From NCBI GenBank assembly GCA_035758545.1, contig DASTWQ010000132.1, forward strand, positions 1 through 19,652: DNA of 19,652 bases, given 5' to 3'. A program made the translations under genes and the position numbers. Below are positions 16,223 through 19,652 of the stretch, in pieces. This DNA comes from JAFDVN01 sp035758545. Its GTDB lineage: Bacteria; Acidobacteriota; Holophagae; Holophagales; Holophagaceae. The notes beneath the pieces were generated by a model. It saw only the letters and a program-made list of their open reading frames with translations, had not been told where the DNA came from and ran no database searches. Positions within the stretch are counted from its first letter, which is position 1. Every line of letters starts with the position of its first letter.

Positions 16223-16254
16223 CCCCGCACCACCACGAAGCCGCATCGCGAGAT

Positions 16255-18819
16255 TTGATCTTGGAAGACGCCCGTTCCCGCACGAACCCCGAGCACGAAA
16301 ACGCCTACACCGCCGACAACATCACCGTCCTGAGGGACCTGGAGGCCGTCAGGAAGCGGCCTGGGATGTACATCGGCGACACCGATGACGGCTCCGGCCT
16401 CCACCACATGGTCTACGAGGTGGTGGACAACTCCATCGACGAGGCGCTGGCGGGCTACTGCTCCCGCATCGACGTCACCCTCCACACGGACGGCTCCTGC
16501 TCCGTGGAGGACGACGGACGTGGCATCCCTGTGGACATCCACAAGGAGGAGAAGCGCTCCGCGGCCGAAGTGATCATGACCGTCCTCCACGCGGGCGGGA
16601 AGTTCGACAACACGAGCACTGAAGGCAAGAACGCCTACAAGGTGTCCGGCGGCCTCCACGGCGTCGGCGTGTCCTGCGTGAACGCGCTCTCCAGCAAGCT
16701 CTGGCTGACGGTCTGGAAGGACGGCAAGGAACACGCGATGACCTTCACCCGCGGCAAGGCGGACGCCCCGCTGGCCGTGGTGGGCCCCACCGCCAAGCGC
16801 GGCACCCGCGTGAAGTTCCTGCCGGACACCGAGATCTTCAACAACGTCCTGGACTTCTCCTTCGAGACCCTGAGCCAGCGCCTGCGGGAGCTGAGCTACC
16901 TGAACCAGGGCGTCCACATCCGCATCACCGACGAGCGCAGCGGCGACACCCACGACTTCATGAACGCCGGCGGCATCAGCGCCTTCGTGGAGCACCTGAA
17001 CCGCAACAAGACCTCCCTCCACAAGCCCCCGATCTACATCAAGGACGAGAAGCAGGACACCACCGTCGAGGTGGCGCTCCAGTGGAACGACTCCTACCAG
17101 GAGACGCTCTACTGCTTCACGAACAACATCCGCAACCGGGACGGCGGCGCGCACCTGGAGGGCTTCCGGGCCGCCATGACGCGCGTGATCAACACCTACG
17201 CCGAGAAGAACAACCTCCTCAAGAGCGCCAAGGTGACGCTCTCGGGCGAGGACGTGCGCGAGGGCCTCACAGCCGTCATCAGCGCCAAGGTGCCCGATCC
17301 CAAGTTCAGCAGCCAGACCAAGGACAAGCTCGTCTCCTCCGAGGTGAAGGGCATCGTCCAGACCATCGTCTACGACAAGCTCACGAGCTTCTTCGAGGAG
17401 AACCCCCGGGAGGCCAAGGCCATCCTGGAGAAGGCCATCGAGGCCGCCCGCGCCCGCGAGGCCGCCCGCAAGGCCCGGGAGCTGACCCGCCGCAAGGGCG
17501 CCCTGGATGGCGGCGGCCTGCCGGGCAAGCTGGCGGACTGCCAGGAGCGGGACCCCGCCCTCAGCGAGCTCTTCTTGGTGGAGGGCGACTCCGCCGGCGG
17601 CTCCGCCAAGCAGGGCCGCAACCGCGCCAACCAGGCCATCCTGCCTCTCAAGGGCAAGGTGCTCAACGTCGAGAAGGCGCGCTTCGACAAGATCCTCGGT
17701 CACAACGAGCTCCGCATCCTGATCCAGGCCCTCGGCACGGGCATCGGCAAGGAGGAGTTCAAGGTCGAGAACCTCCGCTACCACAAGATCGTCCTGATGA
17801 CGGACGCCGACGTGGACGGCTCCCACATCCGGACCCTGCTCCTCACGTTCTTCTACCGACAGATGCCCGAGATCGTGGAGAAGGGCTACCTCTACATCGC
17901 CCAGCCACCCCTCTACAAGGTCAAGAAGGGCAAGTCCGAGAAGTACCTGAAGGACGAGCGGGCCCTGGAGGAGTACCTCTTCCACAAGGCCCTGGACGGC
18001 TGGAGCCTCACGCTCGCCGACGGTACCGAGCACAAGGGCGCGAGCCTGGTGCGGGAGCTGAAGAAGTGGGGCGAGGTCCAGCAGCTCTACGCCAAGTTGG
18101 ATCGCCGCGGCTACGCCCGGCCCCTGGCGGACTTCCTCATGGACGCCGGCTGGCTCGAGCCCCGCCGGTTCGCCACCGAGGAGGGCGCGAAGGAGGTCGC
18201 GGCGGCCATCCAGGCCGCCAAGCTCGGCGCCTGCGAAGTGGAGCTGATCCCCGCCGACATCGCCGAGCCCGGCGTGGAGGCGGCCGCCCCGGCCTACCAG
18301 GTCCGCGTGCTCCGCATGCACCTCAGCCGGCCCATCACCTTGTGGCTGGATGCCCACGTGGCCCAGTGGGGGGAGTTCCGCCGCCTGGCGGCCCTGCGCC
18401 ACGAGCTGTCCGCGTTCACCAGCGGCGAGCTGGTGCTGCGCCAGATCAAGGACGCCAAGCCCGCCAAGGGCAAGGAATCCACCAAGGAGAAGGACGAGGA
18501 GGAGGAGGGCGAGTCCGCCAGCTCCCTGCTCGCCCAGAAGGAGCTCCGGTTCCAGGATCCCGAGGCCCTGCTGGCCACGGTCCTGGAGGAAGGCAAGCGC
18601 GGCGTCTACGTCCAGCGCTACAAGGGCCTCGGCGAGATGAACCCCGAGCAGCTCTGGGAGACCACCATGGATCCCGAGCGCCGCATCATGCTGCAGGTCC
18701 GCGTGGACGACGCGGTGGAGGCCGACGAGATCTTCACCCTGCTCATGGGCGATGCCGTCGAGCCCCGCCGCCGCTTCATCGAGGGCAATGCCCTGCTGGC
18801 CGAGAACATCGACATCTAG
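16255..18819 (+). CDS. gyrB: DNA gyrase subunit B
   Basis: GyrB is the ATPase half of gyrase, which introduces negative supercoils with GyrA. The 854 aa protein has a GHKL ATPase domain with catalytic Glu55 in YEVVDNSIDE, DDGRGIPVD (86-94) and GGLHGVGVS (132-140). Its TOPRIM domain has EGDSAGG (from Glu443) and DADVDG (517-522). The C-terminal QRYKGLGEMNP begins at 787. Between about 570 and 780 it carries a long insert like that of E. coli-type GyrB, including a lysine/glutamate-rich linker (about 735-755). The start is unusual: TTG at 16255, or TTG at 16261, which is better spaced from the weak GAGA at 16250-16253. No ATG is near the expected N-terminus. gyrA follows after 64 bp. Confidence 0.97.
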   Translation: MILEDARSRTNPEHENAYTADNITVLRDLEAVRKRPGMYIGDTDDGSGLHHMVYEVVDNSIDEALAGYCSRIDVTLHTDGSCSVEDDGRGIPVDIHKEEKRSAAEVIMTVLHAGGKFDNTSTEGKNAYKVSGGLHGVGVSCVNALSSKLWLTVWKDGKEHAMTFTRGKADAPLAVVGPTAKRGTRVKFLPDTEIFNNVLDFSFETLSQRLRELSYLNQGVHIRITDERSGDTHDFMNAGGISAFVEHLNRNKTSLHKPPIYIKDEKQDTTVEVALQWNDSYQETLYCFTNNIRNRDGGAHLEGFRAAMTRVINTYAEKNNLLKSAKVTLSGEDVREGLTAVISAKVPDPKFSSQTKDKLVSSEVKGIVQTIVYDKLTSFFEENPREAKAILEKAIEAARAREAARKARELTRRKGALDGGGLPGKLADCQERDPALSELFLVEGDSAGGSAKQGRNRANQAILPLKGKVLNVEKARFDKILGHNELRILIQALGTGIGKEEFKVENLRYHKIVLMTDADVDGSHIRTLLLTFFYRQMPEIVEKGYLYIAQPPLYKVKKGKSEKYLKDERALEEYLFHKALDGWSLTLADGTEHKGASLVRELKKWGEVQQLYAKLDRRGYARPLADFLMDAGWLEPRRFATEEGAKEVAAAIQAAKLGACEVELIPADIAEPGVEAAAPAYQVRVLRMHLSRPITLWLDAHVAQWGEFRRLAALRHELSAFTSGELVLRQIKDAKPAKGKESTKEKDEEEEGESASSLLAQKELRFQDPEALLATVLEEGKRGVYVQRYKGLGEMNPEQLWETTMDPERRIMLQVRVDDAVEADEIFTLLMGDAVEPRRRFIEGNALLAENIDI

Positions 18820-18845
18820 GTCGTCTCATTCCAAGACCTGGATCA

Positions 18846-18861
18846 TGTTCCATGTAGAACA
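18846..18861. other. parS-like ParB-binding site in the gyrB-gyrA gap
   Basis: TGTTCCATGTAGAACA matches the parS form TGTTCCACGTGGAACA at 14 of 16 positions and keeps both TGTTC/GAACA arms. It is the most striking feature of the 64 bp gap between gyrB and gyrA. It differs by one base from the mnmE site read on the - strand. ParB binding is inferred from the motif. A gyrA regulatory operator is the alternative. Confidence 0.55.
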
Positions 18862-18883
18862 TCAGCCCTGAATCGAGCCCCGC

Positions 18884-19652
<769 letters not shown>

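Noticed and set aside
16177..18402. A 741-codon open frame on the - strand opposite gyrB
   Set aside because: It is a GC-driven shadow frame: Gly/Ala/Val/Leu-rich low-complexity product, no recognisable domain, and fully antisense to a clear GyrB.

Overview
This 19.65 kb window is a dense, GC-rich, chromosomal housekeeping region centred on a probable replication origin. It comes from a bacterium with a Gram-negative-type envelope, since it carries a lipoprotein signal peptide and a YidC with a large N-terminal periplasmic-type domain. The very high GC content, the gene set and the long E. coli-type GyrB would fit a Holophagae-type Acidobacteriota such as Geothrix, or another deep GC-rich Gram-negative lineage. 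That assignment is inference and was not tested by any search.

Layout. A left block on the + strand holds lon (5' end cut by the window edge), ftsY, ribD and a secreted lipoprotein of unknown function. A second block on the - strand, read from right to left, is a tight run that looks like one operon: rpmH, rnpA, yidC, jag/khpB, mnmE, gatB, a small zinc-ribbon membrane protein, a Cys/Met-metabolism PLP enzyme and thiS. Within it, gatB/zinc ribbon share ATGA and PLP enzyme/thiS share GTGA. The two blocks converge at about 6176. The right block on the + strand is dnaA, dnaN, gyrB and gyrA (3' end cut). It diverges from rpmH across a 176 bp gap at 13314-13489. The dnaA-dnaN gap (214 bp) carries three same-strand TCCACA cores and two 10 bp palindromes and is the best origin candidate. 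No gap exceeds 300 bp. I saw no tRNA, rRNA, insertion sequence, CRISPR array or prophage gene.

How the genes work together. The genes serve replication initiation and elongation (DnaA, beta clamp, gyrase), membrane-protein targeting and insertion (FtsY, YidC), RNA processing and modification (RnpA, MnmE), translation (L34, GatB), protein quality control (Lon) and cofactor or amino-acid synthesis (RibD, ThiS, PLP enzyme).

The least ordinary signal is a set of three parS-like 16-mers matching the ParB-site consensus: in the lon-ftsY gap (2417-2432), inside mnmE (10133-10148, encoding an MFHVEQ insert at a domain junction) and in the gyrB-gyrA gap (18846-18861). They suggest that this origin region is the centromere-like segregation zone of the chromosome, although parA and parB lie outside the window. 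The second notable point is the translational coupling of a ThiS sulfur carrier to a cystathionine gamma-synthase-type enzyme, which could indicate sulfur-carrier-dependent homocysteine synthesis. I found no clearly novel defence or mobile system here.
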